The notes under the pieces: generated by a model | Databases searched by the model: none | The model's input: only the letters and a program-made list of their open reading frames with translations | What the model was told of the DNA's origin: nothing | Assembly: GCA_964623915.1 (NCBI GenBank) | Contig: CAZUVQ010000003.1 | Location: 1-34,689, forward strand | Length of the DNA stretch: 34,689 nucleotides | Source: CAZUVQ01 sp964623915 | Lineage (GTDB): Bacteria; Bacillota; Clostridia; UMGS1883; UMGS1540 | Direction of reading: 5' to 3' | Shown: positions 14,675 to 23,213 of the stretch, in pieces | Layout of the letters: the number at the start of each line of letters is the position of its first letter | Position numbering within the stretch: position 1 is the first letter of the stretch | Translations under genes and position numbers: made by a program

Positions 14675-15487
14675 TTATTGTATATAACCAAAGGCAATAG
14701 AAATCATATATACTATTGGAATTGCAAATATCATACTGTCTATTCTGTCCATCATACCGCCGTGACCGGGAATAAGCTTCGAATATTCCTTTATTCCTGC
14801 TTCTCTTTTTATTGAAGATGCCGCAAGGTCGCCTATCGTGCCTGCGGCAGTTGCTATAAATGCAGATAAGAGTGTAAACCAAAGGCTATATATAGGGTAT
14901 CTAATAGCATTCATTGCATAGTAAACCAATATACCCGATGCAGAACCGAAAAACAGACCGCCTATCAGCCCTTCAACGGTTTTGTTAGGGCTAAGGAGTG
15001 GAGCAAGCTTATGTTTCCCAAATGCTTTACCTGTAAAAAGCGCGAAACTATCACCAAAAACAGTTGCCGCCGTTGCAGTTACAAATGCCGCAGGGGCAAA
15101 ATCTGAACCAGATGAAAGCATATACATTATAAAGACTATGGGCAGCAGAGGGAAAAAGCAGATACCCATACCCAAAAGTACATCCGAGGGCTTTGTTTTA
15201 CGGAAAATAACTGTATGTGTAAGCACAGCAAGAGATAAAAACGGCATAAAGAATATAAATACTTCATTTCTTTTTCCCGTTATTATGCCAGCAGCGGCAA
15301 GTATACAAAAAATATAGCCTGGCCATGCTAAAGAGTTCCTTCCGGTATTACGGAAGGCTATATTTATTTCATATGCTGAAATTACGCCGCATGCACATAT
15401 AAACAATATGCCTGTTGGGATAGAGTAAATCAGCATGCCTATAGATACAACAAAAAATACTCCACCAAATAATATTCGTTTTGCCAT
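14675..15487 (-). CDS. cdsA: Phosphatidate cytidylyltransferase
   Basis: CdsA makes CDP-diacylglycerol from CTP and phosphatidic acid, the entry step to most bacterial phospholipids. The 270-residue protein is almost entirely membrane-spanning (about eight segments). It ends with the family signature SSIKREAGIKEYSKLIPGH followed by GGMMDRID, near residues 220-246. One signature position differs: the usual Lys-Asp is Lys-Glu (IKEY). The start ATG has AGAGGA upstream. cdsA usually sits with uppS, dxr and rseP. Here it is a single-gene unit with its own promoter and terminator, so the genome may have a second copy elsewhere or may simply be rearranged. Its leader carries unusual nested inverted repeats. 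Confidence 0.92.
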   Translation of the reverse strand: MAKRILFGGVFFVVSIGMLIYSIPTGILFICACGVISAYEINIAFRNTGRNSLAWPGYIFCILAAAGIITGKRNEVFIFFMPFLSLAVLTHTVIFRKTKPSDVLLGMGICFFPLLPIVFIMYMLSSGSDFAPAAFVTATAATVFGDSFALFTGKAFGKHKLAPLLSPNKTVEGLIGGLFFGSASGILVYYAMNAIRYPIYSLWFTLLSAFIATAAGTIGDLAASSIKREAGIKEYSKLIPGHGGMMDRIDSMIFAIPIVYMISIAFGYIQ

Positions 15488-15502
15488 GGTATTTCCTCTC
15501 TC

Positions 15503-15575
15503 AAAATGGTGTATTCTTACATAATTGGTGTAAAAAATAAACCAATTATACTAAAAATATAATTTACACCATTTT
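15503..15575 (-). promoter_or_regulatory. Nested and alternative inverted repeats in the cdsA leader
   Basis: The outer dyad pairs AAAATGGTGTA (15503-15513) with TACACCATTTT (15565-15575). Inside it, hairpin A pairs ATAATTGGT (15521-15529) with ACCAATTAT (15541-15549), and hairpin B pairs AATTATA (15544-15550) with TATAATT (15558-15564). A and B share 15544-15549, so only one can form. The octamer [AT]TGGTGTA occurs three times: twice directly (15506-15513, 15525-15532) and once inverted (15565-15572). The block runs from the transcription start to just before the ribosome site. It may be an operator with repeated half-sites or a switching RNA leader; I match it to no known family. Confidence 0.5.
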
Positions 15576-15577
15576 TT

Positions 15578-15606
15578 AGTATATAATGTCATATTATCAA
15601 TGTCAA
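15578..15606 (-). promoter_or_regulatory. Sigma-A promoter of cdsA
   Basis: Read on the - strand: TTGACA (15606-15601), 17-bp spacer, TATACT (15583-15578). Transcription should start near 15571, inside the outer arm of the leader dyad. Confidence 0.8.
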
Positions 15607-15651
15607 GTAAAATATCAGTTTTTTATCAAATAAAAGGTCTAAAACAAATTT

Positions 15652-15686
15652 AAAACACCTCCGGTTGGCGTATGGGGAGGTGCTTT
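15652..15686 (-). terminator. Terminator of the nrdD-nrdG operon
   Basis: On the - strand AAAGCACCTCC pairs with GGAGGTGTTTT (11 pairs with one G-U; arms 15686-15676 and 15662-15652) around a 13-nt loop, with a T-rich 3' side. It lies 6 bp after the nrdG stop codon and separates the operon from the cdsA promoter. Confidence 0.85.
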
Positions 15687-15692
15687 AGCGCT

Positions 15693-16193
15693 CTATATAT
15701 CAGCCTGTACAGGTAATCCTGCATCAAGTGATTTTTGAACGTCAAGAATCCTTTGATTGGAAGAACCGATAAATCTCAAATTAAGCCCTTTTTTACTGAT
15801 TATAAACTTGCCGTCAACTAAAACTTTACACTCTTTCAAAAGTTCAAGCATTTTCGCATCTTTTATTATCTCTTCAAAAGTATACCCGCTGTATATCCAT
15901 ATATCCTTATTTGTTTTCTCATGTATCGTTCTTGCAAGCTCACAAAGTGCCTCTGCCTGGCAGAAAGGCTCTCCGCCCGAAAATGTTACATTAGTTATAC
16001 TGCTTTTTACAAGACAAGAAAAAACCTCATTCACAGAAACGTAACGGCCGTTTTTTTCGTCCCATGTTTCAATATTGTGGCAGCCCTCACATCTGTGAGG
16101 GCAGTAATTTACAAACACAACATCACGAAAGCCTGTTCCGTCAACAGATGAGCTGTACAGAATATCCTGTATTCTTATCTTACCTTGCATCAT
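15693..16193 (-). CDS. nrdG: Anaerobic ribonucleotide reductase activating enzyme
   Basis: NrdG is the radical-SAM activase that makes the glycyl radical on NrdD. The 166-residue protein has the [4Fe-4S]/SAM motif CPHRCEGC (Cys31, Cys35, Cys38) and the SAM-contacting SGGEP at 72-76. Length is typical. The start overlaps the end of nrdD: ATG at 16193, with an adjacent second ATG at 16190, against an nrdD stop at 16182-16180. Only a weak GAG lies upstream, so translation is probably coupled to nrdD. It is the last gene of the operon, directly before the terminator. Confidence 0.96.
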   Translation of the reverse strand: MMQGKIRIQDILYSSSVDGTGFRDVVFVNYCPHRCEGCHNIETWDEKNGRYVSVNEVFSCLVKSSITNVTFSGGEPFCQAEALCELARTIHEKTNKDIWIYSGYTFEEIIKDAKMLELLKECKVLVDGKFIISKKGLNLRFIGSSNQRILDVQKSLDAGLPVQADI

Positions 16194-18390
16194 GTGTTAC
16201 TCTGTCACGAAGTTCTGCCTGTTTTGCGCTGTTCCAGGAATTAACACTGCCTACAAGGTAGCCTGTGATACGTTGAATTACATCGACATTGGTGCTATTG
16301 CATACAGGGCAGGACTTAAAATCTTCATCTGCATTTTCAAATCCGCAGTCAAGGCATCTGTTTCTTGTATGGTTTACAGAACCATAACCTAAATTATATT
16401 TATCAATTAAATCAACAGTCTGCATTATGCATTCAGGATTATGTGTTGCATCACCGTCAAGCTCAACATAAAAGATATGACCGGCATTTTCAAGCTCATG
16501 ATAAGGAGCCTCAATTCTTGCCTTGTGTTCAACACTGCATTTATACCAAACAGGCACATGTGAGCTGTTTGTATAATACTCTTTGTCTGTAATATTTTCT
16601 ATTTCGCCGAAAAACTCTCTGTCACGTTTTGTAAATTTGCCGGACAGACCTTCAGCAGGAGTAGCAAGAAGCGTGTAGTTTAAATTCTTTTCCTCGGATA
16701 TTTCATCTGTCCTCTTTTTCATAAAGGTGATAATTTCAACGCCAAGTCTCTGGGCTTCTTCGCTTTCGCCGTGGTGCTCTCCTATAAGCGCAATAAGGGT
16801 TTCGGCAAGCCCTATAAAGCCTATACTAAGAGTACCGGATTTCAATATATCCTCAAGTTTATCATTAGGGCCAAGACCCTCGCTGCCATACCACATTCCG
16901 CTCATTAACAAAGGAAACTGTTTTTTAAGTGCAGTTCTCTGAAATGCGTATCTGTCATATAACTGTTGCGCGCAAACGTCAATACATTTTTCAAGCTTTT
17001 TATAAAATGATGCTATTCTCTCATCTTTGTTTTCAATTGTTCTGCACTCCAGTGCCAATCTAACAATATTTATTGTTGAAAAGGAGAGATTTCCTCTGCC
17101 AATTGAACATTTTTCGCCAAAACGATTATTATATACCCTTGTGCGGCAACCCATTGTAGCAACCTCATGTATGTAACGCTTTGGGTCCTTCTCATCCCAG
17201 AGTTCATCCTGATTATATGTTGCATCAAGATTTAAAAAGTTCGGGAAAAACCTTTTTGCCGTAACCTTGCAGGCAAGAACATATAAGTCATAATTTCTGT
17301 CAGAGGTAAGGTAATTTACACCACGTTTTTTCTTCCATATCTGGATGGGGAATATGGGTGTTTCGCCGTTACCTACACCACGATATGTAGAGTTTAATAT
17401 CTCGCGAACAATACATCTGCCTTCTGCAGAGGTATCAGTACCGTAGTTAATTGAGGAGAATACGACTTGATTTCCGCCCCTTGAATGAATGGTATTCATG
17501 TTATGAATAAAGGATTCCATAGCCTGATGAACACGATTCACGGTCTGATTTACAGCGTACTGAACAAGCCTTTTTTCACCTTCAAGTCCGTTTAAATCAT
17601 GTGTTTCATAATCGTCAAACTCTATATCTTTCAATGAAGATAAATCTTTGTAATACAATTTCTCGAGTTTTTCTATTTCCTCCTTGTATGTATATCTTAC
17701 ATATGGAGCAAGATAAAAATCAAATGCGGGGATAGCCTGTCCGCCGTGCATTTCGTTCTGGACAGATTCCATTGAAATACAAGCAATTATTGCCGCCGTT
17801 TCAATTCTTTTAGCCGGTCTTGAAGAGCCATGACCTGCCCTGAAACCATTTTCAAGTATCATGTCAAGGGGGTGCTGCAAGCATGTTAAAGATTTCGTCG
17901 GATAATAATCAGCATCATGTATATGGATATAGTTGCTTTTTAAATAATCCCTCGTCTGCTGAGAAACAAGCATATCCATAACAAACGGTTTTGAGGTTTC
18001 GCTTGCGAATTTCATCATCATGCCTGCCGGTGTTTCGGCATTCATGTTGGCATTTTCTTTTGTGATGTCATTGGATATTGTGTTGATGATGCCCATATAC
18101 ATTTCATATGTTTTTCTGCCGCGGGCAATGTTTCTCTTTTCACGGTAAAGGATGTAATCCTTGGCAACATTTGTATACTGGGATTTCATCAGCTCCGCTT
18201 CTACAAGGTTTTGAACCTGTTCAATTTCAATAACATCTACATCTAATGCTGCAATTCTATCGGCGATTGCTTCGGCACACCTTACGTCATTTACAAAATT
18301 GTGACCCATTGCCTTAATGATTGCATCAACAATCTTTTTCTTATCAAAATTTTCAATTCTTCCGTCTCTTTTTCTTATGTTCAAAATCAT
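16180..18390 (-). CDS. nrdD: Anaerobic (class III) ribonucleoside-triphosphate reductase
   Basis: NrdD reduces ribonucleoside triphosphates to deoxyribonucleotides under anaerobic conditions using a glycyl radical. The 736-residue protein starts with an ATP-cone regulatory domain (ILNIRKRDGRIENF onward, about residues 1-95). The catalytic barrel follows, then a zinc site of two CxxC pairs (CLDC and CPVC) and the radical loop RITGYLVG, placing the radical at Gly710. The start is ATG 18390, eight bases after AGGAG. An in-frame GTG at 18477 lies within the promoter spacer, upstream of the expected RNA start, and is rejected. nrdG overlaps its 3' end. The consensus promoter and tandem NrdR boxes upstream indicate repression by the dATP-sensing regulator NrdR. 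Confidence 0.97.
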   Translation of the reverse strand: MILNIRKRDGRIENFDKKKIVDAIIKAMGHNFVNDVRCAEAIADRIAALDVDVIEIEQVQNLVEAELMKSQYTNVAKDYILYREKRNIARGRKTYEMYMGIINTISNDITKENANMNAETPAGMMMKFASETSKPFVMDMLVSQQTRDYLKSNYIHIHDADYYPTKSLTCLQHPLDMILENGFRAGHGSSRPAKRIETAAIIACISMESVQNEMHGGQAIPAFDFYLAPYVRYTYKEEIEKLEKLYYKDLSSLKDIEFDDYETHDLNGLEGEKRLVQYAVNQTVNRVHQAMESFIHNMNTIHSRGGNQVVFSSINYGTDTSAEGRCIVREILNSTYRGVGNGETPIFPIQIWKKKRGVNYLTSDRNYDLYVLACKVTAKRFFPNFLNLDATYNQDELWDEKDPKRYIHEVATMGCRTRVYNNRFGEKCSIGRGNLSFSTINIVRLALECRTIENKDERIASFYKKLEKCIDVCAQQLYDRYAFQRTALKKQFPLLMSGMWYGSEGLGPNDKLEDILKSGTLSIGFIGLAETLIALIGEHHGESEEAQRLGVEIITFMKKRTDEISEEKNLNYTLLATPAEGLSGKFTKRDREFFGEIENITDKEYYTNSSHVPVWYKCSVEHKARIEAPYHELENAGHIFYVELDGDATHNPECIMQTVDLIDKYNLGYGSVNHTRNRCLDCGFENADEDFKSCPVCNSTNVDVIQRITGYLVGSVNSWNSAKQAELRDRVTHDAR

Positions 18391-18467
18391 GCCGCCATCT
18401 CCTATTTTAATACTTATCCGAAACCCTGATTCGTGTTCAAATCTACATATTGTGTTTGTGTAAGATG

Positions 18468-18496
18468 ATTTTAGCACATATGTATACCGTTGTCAA
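18468..18496 (-). promoter_or_regulatory. Sigma-A promoter of nrdD-nrdG
   Basis: On the - strand: TTGACA (18496-18491), 17-bp spacer, TAAAAT (18473-18468). Transcription should start near 18461, about 70 nt before the nrdD ATG. Confidence 0.85.
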
Positions 18497-18524
18497 TCTA
18501 TATTTTAACTTTTTTTAAAGATAA

Positions 18525-18571
18525 ACACAAAATACAGTAGTATTTCAACTCGCACACACAATATATAGCGT
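18525..18571. promoter_or_regulatory. Tandem NrdR boxes upstream of nrdD
   Basis: ACACAATATATAGCGT at 18556-18571 matches the NrdR box consensus ACACWATATATWGTGT at 15 of 16 positions. ACACAAAATACAGTAG at 18525-18540 matches at 12 of 16. The boxes start 31 bp apart, about three helical turns, which is the spacing NrdR needs. They lie upstream of the -35, where bound NrdR could still block RNA polymerase. nrdR itself is not in the window. Confidence 0.75.
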
Positions 18572-18576
18572 ATGTG

Positions 18577-18611
18577 AAAAGGGGCTGTGACGAAAAGTTT
18601 GTCACAGCCCC
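18577..18611 (-). terminator. Terminator of the vanW-parE-araC unit
   Basis: A perfect 11-bp stem (18611-18601 with 18591-18581) and a 9-nt loop; on the - strand it is followed by TTTT. It lies 11 bp after the AraC-type gene and directly before the NrdR boxes. Confidence 0.85.
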
Positions 18612-18622
18612 CGACAAAAATT

Positions 18623-19480
18623 TTAAGATTGTTTTCTATATTCTGATGGGAGGATACCCGTCATACCCCGAAATGTTTTTGAAAAGTAGGAGAAGTTTTC
18701 AAATCCAACCATTTTACAAATTTCTCCAACGGTATAATTTTTTTGTGATAAAAGCTTCTTTGCATGTTCGCATCTTATCATATTGATATAGGTTACAACT
18801 GTTTGACCTGTAACCTTTTTAAATTCTCGGGTAAAATAATATTTGCTGAGTCCCACCTCAAATGCAAGCTTGTCAACTGTGAGGTTTTTATAGAAATTCG
18901 CTTTGATGTATCCTATAGCTGTTTTGATATTTTCAATTGTTTTTGAAGTGTATGCTGTTCCTTTTCCCTCTGATTTTATTGCGTAGTTTCTGCAAAGATA
19001 AACAAGTAAATCAAGAACAGCTGACCTGATACCGGCATTTTTATAGTCCTTTTCGCCTGTATATTCTTCAACAACTTTTTCATACCTGTCTGTAGCGTTG
19101 CTGTTACTTACAAGGTTTGTAAACAATATCTGACCTGTATCAATATCGTTTGCCATGCAAAATTCACTGTCGATTATAAGGCAATAATACTTTATGATAC
19201 TTTCGGCATAAACATAGTGAACGCTGTTGGAATTGACAACAAAAATATCGCCTTTTTCTACGTCTGTCTTATTAAGATCGCAGAAGACTTGCCCCGACCC
19301 TTCCGTAACCATAAGTATTTCAACATTTTCATGCCAGTTAACATTGCAGTTTGAATATTTTACGGTGTCAAGATGAAAAATGAACGGAAGTTTAGAATCG
19401 GATATTATATGTGATTCATATGCGGTTTTTTGGGGTGTTCCATATCCTGGGAGGCCGGGCTCAAAGATAAGATTTTCCAT
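18623..19480 (-). CDS. AraC-family transcriptional regulator
   Basis: The 285-residue protein has an N-terminal cupin-like sensing domain (about 30-150, with WHENVEILMVTEGSGQV and GDIFVVNSNSVHYV) and a C-terminal pair of helix-turn-helix motifs (about 185-283). The latter carry the AraC signature: LTVDKLAFEVGLSKYYFTREFK, then VGEICKMVGFENFSYFSKTFR, ending in TGILPSEYR. The cupin part suggests sensing of a small sugar-like or other metabolite, but no target genes can be named. It starts 17 nt after the parE-like gene and ends at a terminator, so it is probably cotranscribed with it. That pairing is unusual, since AraC regulators usually sit beside the transport or catabolic genes they control. 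Confidence 0.93.
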   Translation of the reverse strand: MENLIFEPGLPGYGTPQKTAYESHIISDSKLPFIFHLDTVKYSNCNVNWHENVEILMVTEGSGQVFCDLNKTDVEKGDIFVVNSNSVHYVYAESIIKYYCLIIDSEFCMANDIDTGQILFTNLVSNSNATDRYEKVVEEYTGEKDYKNAGIRSAVLDLLVYLCRNYAIKSEGKGTAYTSKTIENIKTAIGYIKANFYKNLTVDKLAFEVGLSKYYFTREFKKVTGQTVVTYINMIRCEHAKKLLSQKNYTVGEICKMVGFENFSYFSKTFRGMTGILPSEYRKQS

Positions 19481-19497
19481 TATACCCCACCCTTCTA

Positions 19498-21462
19498 TTA
19501 TACTACATCTGCCATATCTATAAAGCGTGCTCCGTTTTCAGCAATAAAATCCTTCCTGCCCTGAAGGTTATCACCCAGCAGAAGGTCAAACACAGCTATT
19601 GTTTTTTCTTCGTCCTCCGGCAAGATTTTGATCAGTCTTCTTGAATCAGGGCACATAGTTGTGTGCCACATCATATCAGGTTCATTCTCACCAAGTCCCT
19701 TTGAACGCTGAATTGTATATTTTGCATTGCCTGCTTCATTTATGATTTCGCCCTTTTCCTTTTCATTATAGGCGAAAAATGTTTCATCTTTGGTGGTGAT
19801 TTCAAAAAGAGGGGATTCGGCTATAAAAACCTTTCCGGCAGTAATTAAAGTGGGCATTAATCTGAATATCATGGAAAGAATCAAGGTTCTTATCTGAAAT
19901 CCATCAACATCGGCATCAGTGCAGATTATTACTTTGCTCCAACGCAGATTATCAATATCAAAGGTTCCGATATCTTTGCTTTTGACTTCAATGCCGCACC
20001 CGAGAACACGTATTAAATCCATTATTATATCATTTTTGAAAATTTTATTCAAATCACTTTTCAGGCAGTTTAATATTTTGCCCCTTACAGGAATAATAGC
20101 CTGAAATTCTGAATCACGTGCAAGCTTACAGGCACCGAGAGCAGAATCTCCCTCAACAATATAGACTTCGCGGCGAGTTACATCACGCGTCCTACAGTCG
20201 GCAAATTTTTGTATACGGTTAGTAATATCAATGTTTTTAGCAAGCTTTTTCTTAAGGTTTATCCTTGTTTTTTCAGCTGTTTCCCGGCTTCTTTTATTCA
20301 GCAGTATCTGCTCTGAAATCTTTTCGGCATCGATTTTGTTCTCAATAAAGTAAAGCTCCAGACTATGGCGTAAAAACTCAGTCATAGCTTCGCCTATAAA
20401 TTTATTGCTAATTGATCTTTTTGTTTGATTTTCATAGTCAGTATACGTTGAAAATGAATTTGAAACAAGTGCAAGGCTATCCTGAATATCCACAAAGGTA
20501 ATTTTGGATTCATTTTTCGTATATTTGTTTGCTTGTCGCAAATATGCATCAATTGCTGATACAAAAGCATTTTTAACAGCTCTGTCAGGTGAGCCGCCAT
20601 ATTCTAAAAAGCTTGAATTATGATAATATTCTAAAATATTATTTGAATTAGTAAAACAAAGCGCAAAATTCATCAAAAGCTTGTAATCGGGCTTGTCCTT
20701 CCTGTCACGGCCAACACGTTCAGCGCAAAAAGACTGAATATCAGTAAATGCAGATTCGCCGCAAACCTCTTTTAAGTAATCGGTAATACCGTCTTTATAA
20801 TAATATTCATATTTTTCAAAGCCTTCCTTCGTTTCATTTTTCAAAACAAAGGTTATACCTGCATTGACAACGGCCTGTTTTTTTAATGTTTCCTGAAAAT
20901 ATTCAAGGGGGATATCAATATCCGTAAAAACATCAAGGTCAGGCCGCCATTTTATCGTCGAGCCCGTTTTTTTATATCGTGTTTCTTCTTTATAAAGACC
21001 GCCTGAATTTTCGCCCTTTTCAAAAAACAGTTCATACTTGTAACCATCACGCATAACGGTTACGTTCATATACTCCGAAGCATATTGGGTGGCACAACTT
21101 CCGAGACCGTTAAGACCGAGGCTGTACTCATAATTTTTTGAATTGTTATTGTCATATTTACCGCCAGCGTATAATTCGCAGAAAACAAGCTCCCAGTTAT
21201 AACGCTGTTCATTTGTATTGTAATCAAGCGGAATACCTCTGCCCTGGTCGGCAATCTCAATGGATTTGTCAAGAAAACGAGTTACCTCAATTACTGAGCC
21301 AAATCCTTCTTTTGCTTCATCTATCGAATTTGATAAAATTTCAAACATAGCGTGTTCGCAGCCGTCAAGACCGTTTGAACCGAATATCACACCCGGGCGA
21401 AGCCTTACTCTGTCAGCACCCTTAAGAGATGAGATACTATCATTCCCATAGCTTTTTCGCAT
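19498..21462 (-). CDS. Divergent ParE/GyrB-like type IIA topoisomerase B subunit
   Basis: This is the ATPase and Toprim subunit of a type IIA DNA topoisomerase, 654 residues. The GHKL ATPase has EILSNSIDEA (Glu41, Asn45, Asp48), DQGRGIP (72-78) and GLNGLGS (116-122). The transducer carries the QTK loop (346-348). Toprim shows EGDSA (437-441) and DADVDG (516-521), with RSKGLGE at 586-592. It departs from housekeeping GyrB/ParE at usually fixed places: DGFQIRT instead of DGxHIRT, and RSKGLGE instead of RYKGLGE. It resembles the second topoisomerase B protein seen in many Clostridia. The A subunit (ParC-like) normally expected beside such a gene is absent on both sides. The ATG has AAAGGA upstream. 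It lies between a VanW protein and an AraC regulator. Confidence 0.88.
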   Translation of the reverse strand: MRKSYGNDSISSLKGADRVRLRPGVIFGSNGLDGCEHAMFEILSNSIDEAKEGFGSVIEVTRFLDKSIEIADQGRGIPLDYNTNEQRYNWELVFCELYAGGKYDNNNSKNYEYSLGLNGLGSCATQYASEYMNVTVMRDGYKYELFFEKGENSGGLYKEETRYKKTGSTIKWRPDLDVFTDIDIPLEYFQETLKKQAVVNAGITFVLKNETKEGFEKYEYYYKDGITDYLKEVCGESAFTDIQSFCAERVGRDRKDKPDYKLLMNFALCFTNSNNILEYYHNSSFLEYGGSPDRAVKNAFVSAIDAYLRQANKYTKNESKITFVDIQDSLALVSNSFSTYTDYENQTKRSISNKFIGEAMTEFLRHSLELYFIENKIDAEKISEQILLNKRSRETAEKTRINLKKKLAKNIDITNRIQKFADCRTRDVTRREVYIVEGDSALGACKLARDSEFQAIIPVRGKILNCLKSDLNKIFKNDIIMDLIRVLGCGIEVKSKDIGTFDIDNLRWSKVIICTDADVDGFQIRTLILSMIFRLMPTLITAGKVFIAESPLFEITTKDETFFAYNEKEKGEIINEAGNAKYTIQRSKGLGENEPDMMWHTTMCPDSRRLIKILPEDEEKTIAVFDLLLGDNLQGRKDFIAENGARFIDMADVV

Positions 21463-21495
21463 TATATTACCATTCCTTTTTTACATTATCATATA

Positions 21496-23172
21496 TCAGT
21501 CAATATCAATTTGTGCTGTCGGTTTAGAATCATCTGTAAGTTCTTGTGTGTGTGGAGGCGGTATTTCATCATCTGATGGCTCGCCTTCGCTTACGGTTGT
21601 ATCTGTTTCCTCTTTAGCTTCAACGGGCTTTGTTCCTATTGCCATCAACGTCTTACCCGCACTATAAGTGCTTTTTGAGACAAACTTACGCTCACCTTTA
21701 ATACCGTCAATTGTGACAACCTTATATGTTTCAACTACACTTCCGTGACTGCCTTGTGATATTACCTTTTTTTCACCGAATGGCAACGCTGGGTCATTTT
21801 CTTCTTTTACTGTCGGAGGAATAGTTGATACGGTTACGTTGTATACTTCTACTTTTTCGGGTTTTTCCCTGTATCCGACAATTGAAATTTCAATCTGTGA
21901 CCCTTCTGCCCTTGAAACGATTTTTATAGGGTAGGGCGTATTATTCTTAAATTTTAAATCTATATTGCCGTAGTCAACGGTTGCATCCTGTCCCAAGGGG
22001 ACATATGAAACCGTCAATTGATGATTAACTCTTTCAACTATTTCAAGATTAGAGTATAGTATTGCACAGTAAAGAGTAGAGGAAACCTGACAGATACCAC
22101 CGCCGATACCATCTACAACTTCATTGTTCATATACACCTTAGCCATCTCAAAACCCGTTTCCTTCGAGCGTTCTCCGACAATTTCGTTATATGAAAACAC
22201 TTCTCCGGGCATCATAGTATAATTGTTAATTTTACTTGATGCAAGGTATATATTTGAGCATCTTGAAACTGAGGAGGTATTAAAATTTGTTTTGTATGAA
22301 CCAAGGTTTTGAGAAAAAAGCTTCTTTTCAAGGTCATCAGCAAGAACGGAAGGCTCAGTAATAATCGCCGGAATTTCAAATGTTTTTCCGTAAGCGGTAT
22401 TCATTTTAATTATCTCCGCTGCTTTTCTCTTGTCAAAATCTATACCGTATTTATGGGGAACAATTAATATTTCGTCATCCCTACGCTCATAGTAAGAATC
22501 TGCAGGAGCACTGTGAAGTTTTGTAAAAAGTGTTTCAACGTCAATTCCGTCAGGCAGGCGTTCTTCTTTTTCAAATATCAGTTTTTCATCAAAACTACTT
22601 GTTGCAATTGTATTTAATATTGCGCTGCAAACTTCTTCCTTGTCAGGCATGTCTCCCGGTGAACCATTGGTTAAATATAGTTTCCCGTTCTTAACCTCAT
22701 GGGAATACTCAACTACCGGAGTGCCGATTCCCTCAAGCATTTCTTCGATATATGCGTCAAGCTTTTCTTCGTTGTATGAAAAATCCATAGGCACTTCATA
22801 TCCGTTAAAAAGTGCATATAGAACCAACTTCATACGTGGGAAAAGGCTTCCCTCATGACCGAAGTTCAGAGCATTTAGAGCCGATTTTTCATAATCATAC
22901 TTTACGTCAATATCATCACTTGCAAGTGAAAATGATTTGCCTTCAAGCACTAACATTATATTACCGCCTGAAGGAGTGCTTCCATGTTCCTCGTGAAGGG
23001 CTTTTATTATCTTATCATATGTCATTCCTCCGACATCAATGCCCGCACATTTCACACCACTGTAAACATTGGAAGGAACGTAAACAAATGCTGCTGCTGC
23101 AGTAAAAATAATAGCAACTGTAAATAAACTGATAATAAAAATCTTAAACTTTATTGAAAGCTTTTTTCTCAC
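21496..23172 (-). CDS. Membrane-anchored VanW-domain protein with G5 domain
   Basis: The 558-residue cell-envelope protein has one N-terminal membrane anchor (about residues 5-32). Next come two peptidoglycan-binding-like repeats of the kind that precede VanW domains (about 60-280), then a VanW domain (about 300-430, with MMPGEVFSYNEIVGERS and GGGICQVSSTLY). A G5 domain follows (about 455-525, ending YSAGKTLMAIGT), then an acidic, Pro-rich tail. The family resembles YoaR of Bacillus. VanW's molecular role is unknown, and it gives no evidence of vancomycin resistance by itself. The GTG at 23172 is preferred because AGAGGGG precedes it by 11 nt; an in-frame TTG at 23193 has no ribosome site. 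It is the first gene of a unit with the topoisomerase and AraC genes. Confidence 0.9.
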   Translation of the reverse strand: MRKKLSIKFKIFIISLFTVAIIFTAAAAFVYVPSNVYSGVKCAGIDVGGMTYDKIIKALHEEHGSTPSGGNIMLVLEGKSFSLASDDIDVKYDYEKSALNALNFGHEGSLFPRMKLVLYALFNGYEVPMDFSYNEEKLDAYIEEMLEGIGTPVVEYSHEVKNGKLYLTNGSPGDMPDKEEVCSAILNTIATSSFDEKLIFEKEERLPDGIDVETLFTKLHSAPADSYYERRDDEILIVPHKYGIDFDKRKAAEIIKMNTAYGKTFEIPAIITEPSVLADDLEKKLFSQNLGSYKTNFNTSSVSRCSNIYLASSKINNYTMMPGEVFSYNEIVGERSKETGFEMAKVYMNNEVVDGIGGGICQVSSTLYCAILYSNLEIVERVNHQLTVSYVPLGQDATVDYGNIDLKFKNNTPYPIKIVSRAEGSQIEISIVGYREKPEKVEVYNVTVSTIPPTVKEENDPALPFGEKKVISQGSHGSVVETYKVVTIDGIKGERKFVSKSTYSAGKTLMAIGTKPVEAKEETDTTVSEGEPSDDEIPPPHTQELTDDSKPTAQIDID

Positions 23173-23213
23173 GCTTAATAAAACCCCTCTCAAAATATAA
23201 ACATTATATATAC

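Noticed and set aside
15503..15575. NrdR boxes in the cdsA leader
   Set aside because: The repeats centre on TGGTGTA/TACACCA and do not fit ACACWATATATWGTGT; the nrd promoter is elsewhere.
18391..18477. A longer nrdD start at the GTG at 18477
   Set aside because: It lies inside the promoter spacer, upstream of the expected RNA start, and the added 29 residues are not part of the ATP-cone. ATG 18390 has a proper AGGAG site.
21496..23172. A vancomycin-resistance determinant (VanW name)
   Set aside because: The protein is a YoaR-like VanW/G5 wall protein; none of the vanHAX-type genes is present.
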